Shown: positions 9,397-18,527 of the stretch, piece by piece
How positions within the stretch are numbered: the first letter of the stretch is position 1
How the letters are laid out: each line of letters opens with the position of its first letter
Assembly (NCBI RefSeq): GCF_000374165.1
Contig: NZ_KB893783.1
Location: forward strand, 1-64,000
Direction: 5' to 3'
Origin: Parafrankia elaeagni
GTDB taxonomy: Bacteria; Actinomycetota; Actinomycetes; Frankiales; Frankiaceae
Length of the DNA stretch: 64,000 nt
Translations under genes and position numbers: made by a program
The notes under the pieces: model-generated
Database searches by the model: none
What the model was told of the DNA's origin: nothing
What the model saw: only the letters and a program-made list of their open reading frames with translations

Positions 9397-9427
9397 TAGA
9401 CATAGCGACATTCTCAGTTAGACATAG
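9397..9427. promoter_or_regulatory. Paired TAGACATAG boxes upstream of the amidohydrolase
   Basis: TAGACATAG occurs at 9397-9405 and 9419-9427, 22 bp (about two helical turns) apart, within the 281-bp gap between the divergent aldehyde dehydrogenase and amidohydrolase genes. The arrangement suits a tandem activator or repressor site. No local regulator gene is adjacent. The rest of the gap shows no gene. Confidence 0.35.
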
Positions 9428-9494
9428 AGGGGTACACCTGGCGCGCGGGGCACACCGCGGTCGGGTACGCGATCACCCACCAGGAGGATGCGGG

Positions 9495-10706
9495 ATGCTG
9501 ACGCTCAAGGCCGCGGGCCTGCTCGACGTCGACACGGGCGAGATCACCCGGCCCGGCGTGCTGAAGATCGAGGGCGATCGGATCGTCGGCCTGGGCGGCC
9601 AGCCCGAGGGCGAGGTCATGGACCTCGGCGACCTGATCCTGATGCCCGGGATGATGGACATGGAGCTCAACCTGCTCATGGGCGGGCCCGGCGAGCACCA
9701 CCTGACCGGGCAGATGCGTGACGATCCGCCGCTGCGGATGATGCGTGCGACCCAGAATGCCCGCCGCACCCTGCGGGCCGGCTTCACCACGGTGCGCAAC
9801 CTCGGCCTGTTCTGCAAGACCAGCGGCTACCTGCTGGACGTCGCGCTGATGAAGGCGATCGACGCGGGCTGGATCGACGGTCCGCGGATCGTCCCGGCCG
9901 GCCACGCGATCACGCCGACCGGCGGGCACCTCGACCCGACGATGTTCGGCGCGTTCGCGCCGCACGTGCTGAAGCTGACCGTCGAGGAGGGCCTGGCCAA
10001 CGGGGTCGACGAGGTCCGCAAGGCGGTCCGTTACCAGATCAAGCACGGGGCGCAGGTCATCAAGATGTGCGGCTCCGGCGGGGCGATGACCAACACCGGC
10101 TCCTCCGGCGCGCGGCACTACTCCGACGCCGAGGTGACGGCGATCACGGACGAGGCGCACCGGCGGGGCCTGCGGGTGGCGGCACACACCCACGGCTCGG
10201 TCGCGGTGCGGCAGATGGTCGAGTGCGGGGTCGACTGCATCGAGCACGCCTTCATGATCGACGATGACACGATCAACCTGCTGGTCAAGAACGATGTCTG
10301 GGTGGTCGCCACCCAGGCACTGATCGACGACATGCCGATCCTGCGCAGCTCCGAGCCGGAGATCCAGGCGAAGGCCGCGCTCATCTTCCCGAAGGCGAAG
10401 GCCTCGATCCGCAACGCGATCGAGGCCGGTGTGAAGATCGCGGTCGGCAGTGACGCGCCGGCCATCCCGCACGGCAAGAACGCGCTCGAGCTGGTCGCGC
10501 TCGTCGACCGGGGGATGACGCCGCTGCAGGCGATCCAGGCCGCGACGATCGTCGGCGCCGACCTGATCGACGTGACCGACCGGGGCCGGCTGGCCGAGGG
10601 CCTGCTCGCCGACGTGATCGGCGTGCGCGGCAACCCGCTCGAGGACATCCGGGTCCTGCAGCGGGTGCCGTTCGTCATGAAGGGCGGCAAGCAGTTCGTC
10701 TACTGA
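9495..10706 (+). CDS. Amidohydrolase-superfamily protein lacking the canonical HxH motif
   Basis: 403 residues with the two-lobed amidohydrolase architecture: an N-terminal beta-sandwich, then LILMPGMMDMELNLLMGGP where most homologues have PG-x-D-x-HxH. The HxH is replaced by ELN (57-59). The remaining metal-site candidates are present: Lys190 (VIKMCGSGGAMTNTG), His231/His233 (AAHTHG), His251 (CIEHAF) and Asp320 (VGSDAP). It resembles the imidazolonepropionase/Xaa-Pro dipeptidase-like subgroup. The ATG at 9495 follows CAGGAGG. Either a mononuclear variant enzyme or a non-metal function is possible; the substrate is unknown. Confidence 0.83.
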   Translation: MLTLKAAGLLDVDTGEITRPGVLKIEGDRIVGLGGQPEGEVMDLGDLILMPGMMDMELNLLMGGPGEHHLTGQMRDDPPLRMMRATQNARRTLRAGFTTVRNLGLFCKTSGYLLDVALMKAIDAGWIDGPRIVPAGHAITPTGGHLDPTMFGAFAPHVLKLTVEEGLANGVDEVRKAVRYQIKHGAQVIKMCGSGGAMTNTGSSGARHYSDAEVTAITDEAHRRGLRVAAHTHGSVAVRQMVECGVDCIEHAFMIDDDTINLLVKNDVWVVATQALIDDMPILRSSEPEIQAKAALIFPKAKASIRNAIEAGVKIAVGSDAPAIPHGKNALELVALVDRGMTPLQAIQAATIVGADLIDVTDRGRLAEGLLADVIGVRGNPLEDIRVLQRVPFVMKGGKQFVY

Positions 10707-10723
10707 CCTGCCGCTGATCCACC

Positions 10724-10757
10724 CGCACCGGTGATCTGCCCGCACCGGTGATCTGCC
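10724..10757. repeat. 17-bp tandem duplication
   Basis: CGCACCGGTGATCTGCC is present twice without a gap, just after the amidohydrolase stop. No gene is seen in 10707-10983. Confidence 0.7.
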
Positions 10758-10983
10758 CGCGCCGCGGCAGCGGCGGCGCGGGGATCAGATCCCGCGGGGA
10801 TGGATCAGGTCTGCAGCGAGATCTGCGGCGGGATGCCGCCGTCGGGGCCGTCGGGGCCGTCGCCGTGCGGCCCGGTGCCACCCGGGGTGCGGGCGAAACG
10901 GCCACCGAGGCCGCGGCGATCGCCTCGCGGTGCCTGCGGACAGGCAGCATCCCCGCCACTATGCCCGGCTATGGTCCTCTCAC

Positions 10984-11265
10984 TCATGGCGTTTCCGGCG
11001 CCCTTGCCCGGATACGGGCCGCCACCTCCGGCCGGCGCAGCGGTGGCACCGTGCCGGGTGGCTGACGGCGCTCGGGCAGCTCGCCCAGCAGGCGGCGCAC
11101 GCTGGCGGCGACCTCCGCCACCGTGGCCTCGAACGCGCCGGCTGCCGCGGGCGGTGGCTGGCGGAGCCCACTGACCTTGCGGACGAACTGCCGGGCGGCA
11201 GCCTCGACCTCGTCGTCGGTGGCGGGCGGCTGCAGCCCGCGCAGCTCGGTGATGTTGCGGCACAT
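10984..11265 (-). CDS. DUF2277 family protein
   Basis: 93 residues beginning MCRNITELRGLQPPATDDE, the signature N-terminus of DUF2277, followed by AAARQFVRKVSGLRQP. The family is small and cytosolic, with no known function. Length is typical. It lies 85 bp downstream of, and on the same strand as, the PhzF-like gene. Confidence 0.85.
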   Translation of the reverse strand: MCRNITELRGLQPPATDDEVEAAARQFVRKVSGLRQPPPAAAGAFEATVAEVAASVRRLLGELPERRQPPGTVPPLRRPEVAARIRARAPETP

Positions 11266-11350
11266 GCGTCCACGGTAGGCGCCCGGTCCGACAGGACCGG
11301 TTCCCGGCGCGGGCGGCTGGCCCGGGTCCCCGCGGGGCTGGTTCCGGTCG

Positions 11351-12181
11351 TCAGAGTGCGACGTCGCCGCGGATGCAGGTCACCGTGTCGCCGCCGACCC
11401 ACACCGTCCCGTCCGCGGTGCGGGAGAGCCGCACCCGCCCCTCGCGGCCGAGGACCGTGCCCTGCCGCGCCGTGTAGGCGTCCTGCACGCCGCCGGTGTC
11501 GAACAGCCAGGTCGCGAGGGAGGCGTTCAGGCTGCCGGTCACCGGGTCCTCGACCGTCGCGATCTGGGGGGTGAACGCCCGTACCTCGAAGGCGGCCGCC
11601 GCTCCGGGCGGGTGTGGCCCGATCACCCCGACAGCGAGGTCGACCGCCCCCGGGCGCAGCGCCAGCACCGCGTCGGCCGAGTCCAGCAGGACCGCCACCC
11701 AGCCGGGCCCGTTGTCCACCCACTGGGCGGCGACGATGTCGGTGGGGGCCAGTCGGAGCACCTCGGCGAGGTGCAGCAGCAGCTCGGCGTCCGCCGGTTC
11801 GTAGCGCAGCAGCGGCGGCGCGGCGAAGGCCAGCCCCGACGGCTCGTCGCGGCGCACGGTGATCAGGCCGGCGTCGCACTCCTGGACGATCCGTCCACCG
11901 TCACGGGGCAGCCCGCCCGTGGCGAGCCAGGCGTGGCAGGTGCCCAGCGTCGGATGGCCGGCGAACGGCAGCTCGGCGGTCGGGGTGAAGATGCGGACCC
12001 GGTAGTCGGCGGCCGGAGTCGTCGGCGGCAGGACGAAGGTCGTCTCGGAGAGGTTCGTCCAGGCCGCGAACCGCCGCATCGACGCGGTCGACAACCCGTC
12101 GGCGTCCAGGACGACCGCGACCGGGTTGCCGAGGTAGGGCCGGGCGGTGAAGACGTCGACCTGCTGGAAGGCGCGCCGCAT
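11351..12181 (-). CDS. PhzF-family isomerase/epimerase-like protein
   Basis: 276 residues with the duplicated diaminopimelate-epimerase-like fold of PhzF. Visible motifs are the N-terminal QQVDVFTARPYLGNPVAVV, the general-acid Glu in NLSETTFVLP, GHPTLGTCHAWL, and DPVTGSLNASLATWL in the second half. PhzF acts in phenazine synthesis, but most family members have unknown isomerase substrates and no phenazine cluster is seen here. It starts 6 bp after the pheA stop, so the two are probably cotranscribed. A role in aromatic metabolism is possible but is an inference from the neighbour. Confidence 0.88.
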   Translation of the reverse strand: MRRAFQQVDVFTARPYLGNPVAVVLDADGLSTASMRRFAAWTNLSETTFVLPPTTPAADYRVRIFTPTAELPFAGHPTLGTCHAWLATGGLPRDGGRIVQECDAGLITVRRDEPSGLAFAAPPLLRYEPADAELLLHLAEVLRLAPTDIVAAQWVDNGPGWVAVLLDSADAVLALRPGAVDLAVGVIGPHPPGAAAAFEVRAFTPQIATVEDPVTGSLNASLATWLFDTGGVQDAYTARQGTVLGREGRVRLSRTADGTVWVGGDTVTCIRGDVAL

Positions 12182-12187
12182 GCCGGG

Positions 12188-13051
12188 TCAGGAACCCTGC
12201 GGGAGCTGGCTGTACCGCTCGCGGTACCGGCTGGCCCGGTAGACCCCGAGAATGCGGTAGTCGGCGAAGAAGGCGAGCTCGGCGAACGCCCGCTCGACCG
12301 CGGGATCCTCCGGGCTGCCCTCGATGTCGGCGAGGAACTGTGTCGCGACGAACTCGCCGCTGATCATGCAACTTTCCAGTTTCGTCATGTTGACACCGTT
12401 CGTGGCGAACCCACCCAGCGCCTTGTAGAGCGCCGCGGGCATGTTCCGCACCTTGAACACGAGGGTGGTGACGATCGGCCCGACGCCGGACGCGGCGCGC
12501 AGCCGCTCGTTGGAGAGGATGAGGAAGCGGGTGGTGTTGTGCTCCTCGTCCTCGAGGTCGGCGTGCAGCACCCGCAGGCCGTACTCCTCGGCGGCCAGCC
12601 GGGAGGCGACCGCGGCCTTCGTCACGTCACCCCACTCGGCCACCTCGCGCGCGCTGCCGGCGGTGTCCGCCGCGGGAACCGCGGTGAGCCCCAGGCCGCG
12701 GATCGCGTTCCGGCACTGCGCCAGCGCCTGCGGGTGGCTGTGCACCGTCTTGAGGTCGTCCATGGTCGCCTGCGGCAGGCCGAGAAGCTGGTGGCGCACC
12801 GGCAGGAAGTACTCGCCGATGATGTGCACGGCCGAGTTCGGCAGCAGATGGTGGATGTCGGCCACCCGCCCGGCGGTCGAGTTCTCCACCGGGATCATCG
12901 CCAGCCCGACGGTGCCGTCCTCCAGCGCGCTGAAGCACTCCTCGAAGGTCCGGAACGGTACCGCCTCGAAATCCGGGTAGACGTCGCGGCAGGCGATGTG
13001 GGAGTTCGCCCCCGGCTCGCCCTGATATGCGATCTTCTGGCGCCCGGTCAT
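12188..13051 (-). CDS. pheA: Prephenate dehydratase
   Basis: 287-residue monofunctional prephenate dehydratase that converts prephenate to phenylpyruvate in phenylalanine synthesis. The periplasmic-binding-like catalytic domain starts IAYQGEPGANSH and ends with the diagnostic NTTRF. The C-terminal ACT domain has LESCMISGEFVATQF where many homologues read ESRP, so allosteric Phe binding may be altered. The sequence resembles the variant common in alphaproteobacteria more than the textbook actinobacterial enzyme. It leads a likely two-gene unit with the PhzF-like gene. Confidence 0.93.
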   Translation of the reverse strand: MTGRQKIAYQGEPGANSHIACRDVYPDFEAVPFRTFEECFSALEDGTVGLAMIPVENSTAGRVADIHHLLPNSAVHIIGEYFLPVRHQLLGLPQATMDDLKTVHSHPQALAQCRNAIRGLGLTAVPAADTAGSAREVAEWGDVTKAAVASRLAAEEYGLRVLHADLEDEEHNTTRFLILSNERLRAASGVGPIVTTLVFKVRNMPAALYKALGGFATNGVNMTKLESCMISGEFVATQFLADIEGSPEDPAVERAFAELAFFADYRILGVYRASRYRERYSQLPQGS

Positions 13052-13183
13052 CGCGGCTTCCTGCCTTCGGTCGGTTCTCGTCGGGCGGTCCTCCCGCCGC
13101 CCCCGACGGTACCGGGCCGCGCACCGGCGCCCAGTAGGCCCGAAGCCGACGCGGGCCGACGCGGGCCCGAGCCTCGGGCCGGC

Positions 13184-16100
13184 TCAGGCGGGGTGGGCCG
13201 CCTCGAACGCCTCGACGATCTCCCGGGGGATACGGCCGCGGTCGCCCACGTCATAGCCGTTGCGCCGGGCCCAGACCCGGATTCTGCCCGCGTCGCGGCC
13301 GGCTGGGCCGCTGCCCGGGCCGCCCCCCTCCGCCGGCACGGGCGGCGCCAGGGCGGCGGGCCCGGCTGACACCGGGCCGCCGGTAGCGGCCCGGATCTGC
13401 TCCGGCGGGCGCGTGGCGGTGAGTGCGTTCGCACCCGGCAGACAGGTGATCGTGACGAGGCTCTCACCGGACGGCGGGTCGTCGCGGAGCTGGTCGACCA
13501 CCGTCCGGGCCAGGTCGGTGAGGTGCTCGTGATGGGTCAGCAGGATGATCTGCCAGCGCGGGGCGAACCCGGCCAGCACCCGCAGCGCCGCCTGTGCCCG
13601 CTCGTCGTCGAAGGTCATCAGGATGTCGTCCAGGACGACCGGCAGCGTCGGTTCCCCACGGTCCACCCGCTCCTGCTGGAGCTGGTCGATGGCTGCCAGG
13701 CGCAGGGCCAGGAAGACCTGGTCGGCCGTCCCCTCGGACAGCTCGCCCGACCCGAGTTCCTGCTCGTCCGCGCGGACGACCCGCAGCGTCCGGGCGCCGT
13801 CCCCGCGGTCGACGGCCCGCAGCGCCACATACCGGCTGCCGGTGAGCCGTTCGAGCAGACGCCCGGCGTCCGCGAGCAGCGGGGAGGCGTGGCGGCGCTC
13901 GTACGCCTCCAGCTCGCGGCCGAGGGTCTCGTGCTGGATCCGGGCGATGAGGTAGCGCTCGGCTGTCTCGGCGACCAGGGCCAGTGACTCCTGGGCCCGG
14001 GCGTGCAGCTCCCCGGCGCTCGCGCCGCCCTCTAGGTCGCGCAGGTGTTTCTCGACCGTGCCGACCGACGTCCAGGCGTCCTTGTCGGCGGCGGCCGCCC
14101 GCTCGTGGTCGTCGCGGGCGCGGGCGAGGTCCGCCTCGAGATCGGCGTCCGTCCGTCCCGCCAGCTCGGAGACAAGATCGTCGGGCTCGTCGGCGGGCGC
14201 CGTGGCGCGCAGGAGGACATCGACGGAGGCCAGCTCGACGGCGACGGCGGCGAGGTCACGGTGGCGGGCCGCCGCGTCGGCGAGGGTCTGGCCCGGCGCC
14301 AGCACCACCTGGGCGCCCAGCGCGTCGAGCCGGGCCGCGGCGTCGTCACGAGTCCGGGCGGCCTCGTCGGCGCGGGTGGCGAGCCCGGTGACGGCCTGGT
14401 CGATCTCGGCGGCCCGGGCCTGGTCCTGCGCGCTGGCCCGGAACCGGGAGCTGAGCTGGTCGACCAGATCGGCCAGTGCTTCGGCCCCGCGGTCCGGATG
14501 CAGGCCCTGGCGGGCGGCGAGGCCGAGGACCTCGGCGGCGAACTCGTCGTAGCGCCCGGCGGCCTGCGCGGAGTCACGCAGCGCCCGCTGCGCCTGGTCG
14601 TGCAGGGCGGAGGCCTCGGCGAGCACAGCGCGCCGCTCCGTCCAGCCCCGCGGGTCGGTGACATCGGCCAGCCCGGCCCGCCGGACGAGGACATGCCACT
14701 CCTCCTCGGCACCGCGCAGCTCCTCCCGGCGTTTCTCCCGGTCCCGCTCCTTCTCCTCGACGACCCGCCCGAGGTGCAGCGCGGCGGCCCGCTGTTCCCG
14801 GGCCCGGTCGTCCTCCGCGAGCGCGGCGGCCGCCGCCCCGAGCAGGCTGTCCAGGTCGGCGGCGGGCGCCGGCGCGCCGACCTGGGCGAGCGCCTCGGCG
14901 AGCGCGACCGCCTGGGCCCGTGCCTGGTCACCCAGCCCGGCGAGGCGCTCCTGCGCGGCGAGCAGGTCGGCGTGCGCACGGTGGGCCTCCTCCGCCGCCT
15001 GCTGGACGTCGTCGACGTCCTCCCGGTCGGGAACGGCGAGGGCGGCGCCGGCCCAGAGACTTGCCCAGCCGGCACGCGTCTCCTCGGCCCGGTCGGCCGC
15101 CGTGGCGGTCGCGGTCAGCGCGGCCGCCACCCGGTCGCGGGCGACGGCGGCCTCCCGCCGCAGCTGCCCCCGCCGGGCGGCGAGGTCCGCGTGCCGGATG
15201 AGCTGGTCGGCGACCTCGTCAGCCCGGGCGATCCCCGCGGCGAGCACCGGGAGGAGCTCCCGGGCCCGTTGCGGTGCCGGCACTGCGCCCCCTGCGCCCC
15301 CCGTGCCCCCTGCGTCGGCCGCGTCCGCCCCCGCGTCGGCCGCGGCGACGAGAAGCTCCCAGAGCTGGGCGCGGACGGTGCGAGCCTGCTCCAGCGTGGC
15401 CTGGTCCGGCAGGTCCTGCTGGTCGGCCTCGGCCAGCCGGCTCTCGGCGAGGTCGAGGCCGCGGGTCGCCTCGGCCAGCTCCTCCTCGCGCCGGGCCAGT
15501 TCCGCCTCGGCCGCGTCGAGCCGCCTGCCCGCCGCGCGCACCTCGGTCCGGCTCGGCAGCACCGGCGGCGCGCCGTCCAGGTCGCGGGCGCCCGCCCGGC
15601 GCAGCGCCTCCCGCCGGCTTCGGACCGCCTCGGCCGCCGCGCCGACGGCCTCCCTGGTCAGCACGGATGCAGACCCTTCGCTGCCGACCGCGGCCAGGAC
15701 GGCCTTGAGCTGCCCGACGGCGGCCGGATCCGGCCCGGGAGCGAGGTCGGTGGCCGCGCCGTGGCTGCGGCGAGCGGCGGTCAGCGCCTCCTCGGCGCGG
15801 CGCAGCTCGTCGGAGACATCGGTGATCGTGGCGGCGAGCGCGTCGATCTGGGCGGCGACGTCCCGCGGGACATGCAGATGATCGAGAAGCCCGGCGGTGT
15901 CCCGTTCGTCGTTCGGCCCGACCAGCCCCAGCAGGAGCGAGCGGGCCTGGTCCGACTGGCGGCCCGCCCCGTCGGCCAGCTCGCGGGCCCGGCGGTCGTC
16001 GTCCAGCCGGGTGAGGCAGACACGGTCGAGCCGGGTGATGGCGTCGCCGTCGGCGAGGACCCGCCCGTCGACCGTCAACGTGGCGCGGGTGGCCTCGCGG

Positions 16101-17038
16101 TCGTGCAGCTCGGCGGTCAGCCGGTCCAGTTCCGCCGTCGCCGCTGTCATCTCCCCGGTGACCGTGTCGAAGGCCGCCGCCTGGTCGGCGGTGAGCGCGG
16201 GGCCGGCGGCCAGCAGCGTGGCCTGCCGCTCGCGCAGTGCCCTGAGAGTCCGCACGTGCGCGGCGGCACGGACCCGCTGTTCCAGGCGGTCGCGGTGCGC
16301 GGCGGCGGTCCGGGCCGCTCTGGCGGCCGCCTCGGCGTCGCGGTGGCGCAGCGCCAGCTCGCGGCGGGCATCCTCCACATGCGCCGCGCGGGTCATCGAC
16401 GACGCGGCCTGCTCGGCGCGCTGCTCGTAGTCCGCCAGCGCGGTGCGTACCTTCACCGTCCGGCTGTTGCGGTGCGCCTTGTACAGGGCGTCCATCTCGG
16501 CACCGAGTGCGTCGAGCAGACCGCGGACGGCCCGGCCGCTGCGCGCGGTGAAGACGAGCTCGGCGAGATCGCCGCTGCCCTCGAAGACACGGGCGCCGCC
16601 GTCACGCAGCTCGGCGTGGGAGAGCCCGAACGCCCGGCGCCACCGGCGGCGCTCCTCCGCGCCGCCGGTGCCCCAGGGGGAGGTGAACGCCGCGCCGTCC
16701 GCGACCGTCTGCAGGCCGGCGTTGCGCCGCCTGATCTCAAGCCGTGCCGTCCCGGCTGCCGTTCCGGCCGCCGCCCCCGCTGACCCCGCCGGCTTCGTCA
16801 GCCCTGCCGGGGGAGCCTCGGGCAGTTCGAGATCGGCGGTCAGGCTCAGCGCGCCCAGGCCGTAGTGGAAGCTCTGGCGGGTGCCGCGGAAGGTCCACAG
16901 CAGGTCGGACAGAGCCTCGAGGGTGGTGGACTTGCCGGCCTCGTTCGCGCCGACGACCAGCGTCAGCCCGGGGCCGAACTCGATCCGCCGGTCCTCGAAC
17001 GCGCCGTACCGTTCCAGGCCCAGGGCACGGATGCGCAT
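13184..17038 (-). CDS. SbcC/Rad50-like (YhaN-type) ATPase with C-terminal Lsr2-like DNA-binding tail
   Basis: 1284 residues. The N-terminal ABC half has Walker A GANEAGKST (about 30-38). A very long Ala/Arg/Glu-rich coiled coil follows, with no CxxC zinc hook visible. The C-terminal ABC half has the signature LSEGTADQVF at about 1100, Walker B LPVVLDDILMTFDD near 1133 and the H-loop LLTHHEHL near 1168. After a Pro/Gly/Ala linker, residues 1252-1284 read IRVWARRNGYDV then DRGRIPREIVEAF, closely matching the C-terminal DNA-binding domain of Lsr2 with its RGR clamp. The start overlaps the SbcD-like stop (ATGA), so the pair should form a DNA end-processing complex. The tail may steer it to AT-rich DNA. 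Confidence 0.88.
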   Translation of the reverse strand: MRIRALGLERYGAFEDRRIEFGPGLTLVVGANEAGKSTTLEALSDLLWTFRGTRQSFHYGLGALSLTADLELPEAPPAGLTKPAGSAGAAAGTAAGTARLEIRRRNAGLQTVADGAAFTSPWGTGGAEERRRWRRAFGLSHAELRDGGARVFEGSGDLAELVFTARSGRAVRGLLDALGAEMDALYKAHRNSRTVKVRTALADYEQRAEQAASSMTRAAHVEDARRELALRHRDAEAAARAARTAAAHRDRLEQRVRAAAHVRTLRALRERQATLLAAGPALTADQAAAFDTVTGEMTAATAELDRLTAELHDREATRATLTVDGRVLADGDAITRLDRVCLTRLDDDRRARELADGAGRQSDQARSLLLGLVGPNDERDTAGLLDHLHVPRDVAAQIDALAATITDVSDELRRAEEALTAARRSHGAATDLAPGPDPAAVGQLKAVLAAVGSEGSASVLTREAVGAAAEAVRSRREALRRAGARDLDGAPPVLPSRTEVRAAGRRLDAAEAELARREEELAEATRGLDLAESRLAEADQQDLPDQATLEQARTVRAQLWELLVAAADAGADAADAGGTGGAGGAVPAPQRARELLPVLAAGIARADEVADQLIRHADLAARRGQLRREAAVARDRVAAALTATATAADRAEETRAGWASLWAGAALAVPDREDVDDVQQAAEEAHRAHADLLAAQERLAGLGDQARAQAVALAEALAQVGAPAPAADLDSLLGAAAAALAEDDRAREQRAAALHLGRVVEEKERDREKRREELRGAEEEWHVLVRRAGLADVTDPRGWTERRAVLAEASALHDQAQRALRDSAQAAGRYDEFAAEVLGLAARQGLHPDRGAEALADLVDQLSSRFRASAQDQARAAEIDQAVTGLATRADEAARTRDDAAARLDALGAQVVLAPGQTLADAAARHRDLAAVAVELASVDVLLRATAPADEPDDLVSELAGRTDADLEADLARARDDHERAAAADKDAWTSVGTVEKHLRDLEGGASAGELHARAQESLALVAETAERYLIARIQHETLGRELEAYERRHASPLLADAGRLLERLTGSRYVALRAVDRGDGARTLRVVRADEQELGSGELSEGTADQVFLALRLAAIDQLQQERVDRGEPTLPVVLDDILMTFDDERAQAALRVLAGFAPRWQIILLTHHEHLTDLARTVVDQLRDDPPSGESLVTITCLPGANALTATRPPEQIRAATGGPVSAGPAALAPPVPAEGGGPGSGPAGRDAGRIRVWARRNGYDVGDRGRIPREIVEAFEAAHPA

Positions 17039-18270
17039 CAGGCGTCACCTCCGGCGAGCCTGGCGAGCAGGCCGGCGCCGGCCCGCTGGACGAGGTCGGC
17101 GCGCGTACCGGGATCACCGAGGTCAAGCAGGCCGGCGCCGCGCAGCAGCCGTCCGACCTCACGGTCGAGCGGGGTGATCCACGGCGTGAGCTGGTCGGGC
17201 CGGGCGCCGAGTGCCTCGGTGGCAGCCCGCACCGCGGCGACCAGCTCCGGGTCGACGCCGCCGCCGGACGCCGGGTCGGTCACCCGGGCGGCGATCTTCT
17301 CCAGGCAGACCTGCATGCCGTCGGCGATGGTCCGCAGCTCCTCGCGAAGCCGCTCGGCGTCGGCGAGCTCGGCGGCGGCCCGCGACGCCCCGGTGAGCAC
17401 CACCCGCGCGACCACGGGGCGGTCACCGGCGGACGCCCGCGCCGCCCGCAGCTCCCGCCCCAGCAGCGCCAGCACGTCGTCGAGGCTGTCCGACCCAGTG
17501 ACGTCCACGGCGATCCGCTCCCAGCGCGCGACGTCGCAGGGAACATGCTCGACCTGGGCCGGCCCGCCCCCGGTGATCTCGACGACGAGTGCGCCCTTCG
17601 GGCCGGTCTCCCGCGGCGTGCGGCCCTGCAGGTTCCCGCTGAACGCGGCGACGTGCTCGCCGGCCGCGACCACGCGGTGCGTGTGGACGTGCCCGAGCGC
17701 GAAATAGTCGTAGCCGGTACCGGTGAGGTCGTCTGTCGAGCACGGAGCGTAGTTGTCGTGGCCCTCGGCCCCGTCGGCCGCCGTGTGCAGCAGGCCGACG
17801 TTGACCAGGCCCGGCCGGGCGTCCGGATAGCGGCGGACCAGGTTGTCGTGCACGGCGACGGTCGGGTAGCTCTGGCCGTGCACGGCCAGGCCGAGGTCGG
17901 CCATCTCATGGGTGCCCGGCTCGTCGGAGGGGAACACGGTGACGTTCGGTGGGAGCGTCAGAGTGCGGGTGATCTCGCTCTCGGCGTCGTGGTTGCCGGA
18001 GATCATGAACACCGGGACCTCCGCGTCCCGCAGCCGGCCCATCTGCTCGACGAAGAACCGACCGGTCGCGTAGTCACGCCAGGTGCCGTCGTAGATGTCG
18101 CCGGCGAGCAGCAGCGCGTCCGCCCGCCGGGCGAGCGTCAGATCCACCAGGTTGGCCAGCGCGCGCCGGGTCGCCTGCCGGAGCAGGTGGGCGAGGTCGC
18201 TGTCGCCGAGCCGGGTCAGCCCGCGCAGCGGGCTGTCGAGATGGATGTCAGCGGCGTGAACGAGGCGCAT
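17038..18270 (-). CDS. sbcD: SbcD/Mre11-like DNA repair exonuclease
   Basis: 410-residue calcineurin-like metallophosphoesterase. Metal and catalytic motifs appear in order: HAADIHLDSP (about 5-14), LLAGDIYDG (about 55), ISGNHDAES (about 96), and later LLHT and GHVHTH. Mre11-type proteins use two Mn ions for endo/exonuclease cleavage at DNA ends. The C-terminal region (about 270-410) is the capping and coiled-coil-contact part. It overlaps the ATPase gene by ATGA, indicating translational coupling. The 257-bp gap upstream has repeated CGAACGTC and CGGACATC octamers but no convincing LexA box. Confidence 0.9.
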   Translation of the reverse strand: MRLVHAADIHLDSPLRGLTRLGDSDLAHLLRQATRRALANLVDLTLARRADALLLAGDIYDGTWRDYATGRFFVEQMGRLRDAEVPVFMISGNHDAESEITRTLTLPPNVTVFPSDEPGTHEMADLGLAVHGQSYPTVAVHDNLVRRYPDARPGLVNVGLLHTAADGAEGHDNYAPCSTDDLTGTGYDYFALGHVHTHRVVAAGEHVAAFSGNLQGRTPRETGPKGALVVEITGGGPAQVEHVPCDVARWERIAVDVTGSDSLDDVLALLGRELRAARASAGDRPVVARVVLTGASRAAAELADAERLREELRTIADGMQVCLEKIAARVTDPASGGGVDPELVAAVRAATEALGARPDQLTPWITPLDREVGRLLRGAGLLDLGDPGTRADLVQRAGAGLLARLAGGDA

Positions 18271-18527
18271 CTTCCCTCGGGCGTCGGGAGGCCCCCGCGC
18301 AGCGGGTGATGCGCGGTTCCGGTCGAGTGGCGCGGATCGCCGTCGGGCGCGAGCCGCGGTCGGCCGCCAGCTCCGTCAGCACGGCCGAACGTCCAGAACC
18401 TAGTACTGCAATCGGACATCTAGAACTGTCCACGCCGGACGAACGTCGGACATCGGGGAATTTCCGTGTCGTTGGCTGACCGGAGCGGCACGGGAGATGC
18501 GGCCCGTGCCGGCCGGACGCCGTGCCG

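Noticed and set aside
14045-16783. 912-residue plus-strand ORF
   Set aside because: Antisense to the SbcC-like gene. Its sequence is the Gly/Arg/Val-rich pattern expected from an opposite-strand shadow in high-GC DNA, and the ATPase motifs are on the minus strand.
18380-18460. Possible SOS (LexA) box upstream of sbcD
   Set aside because: The repeated CGAACGTC and CGGACATC octamers do not form the CGAAC-N4-GTTCG dyad.
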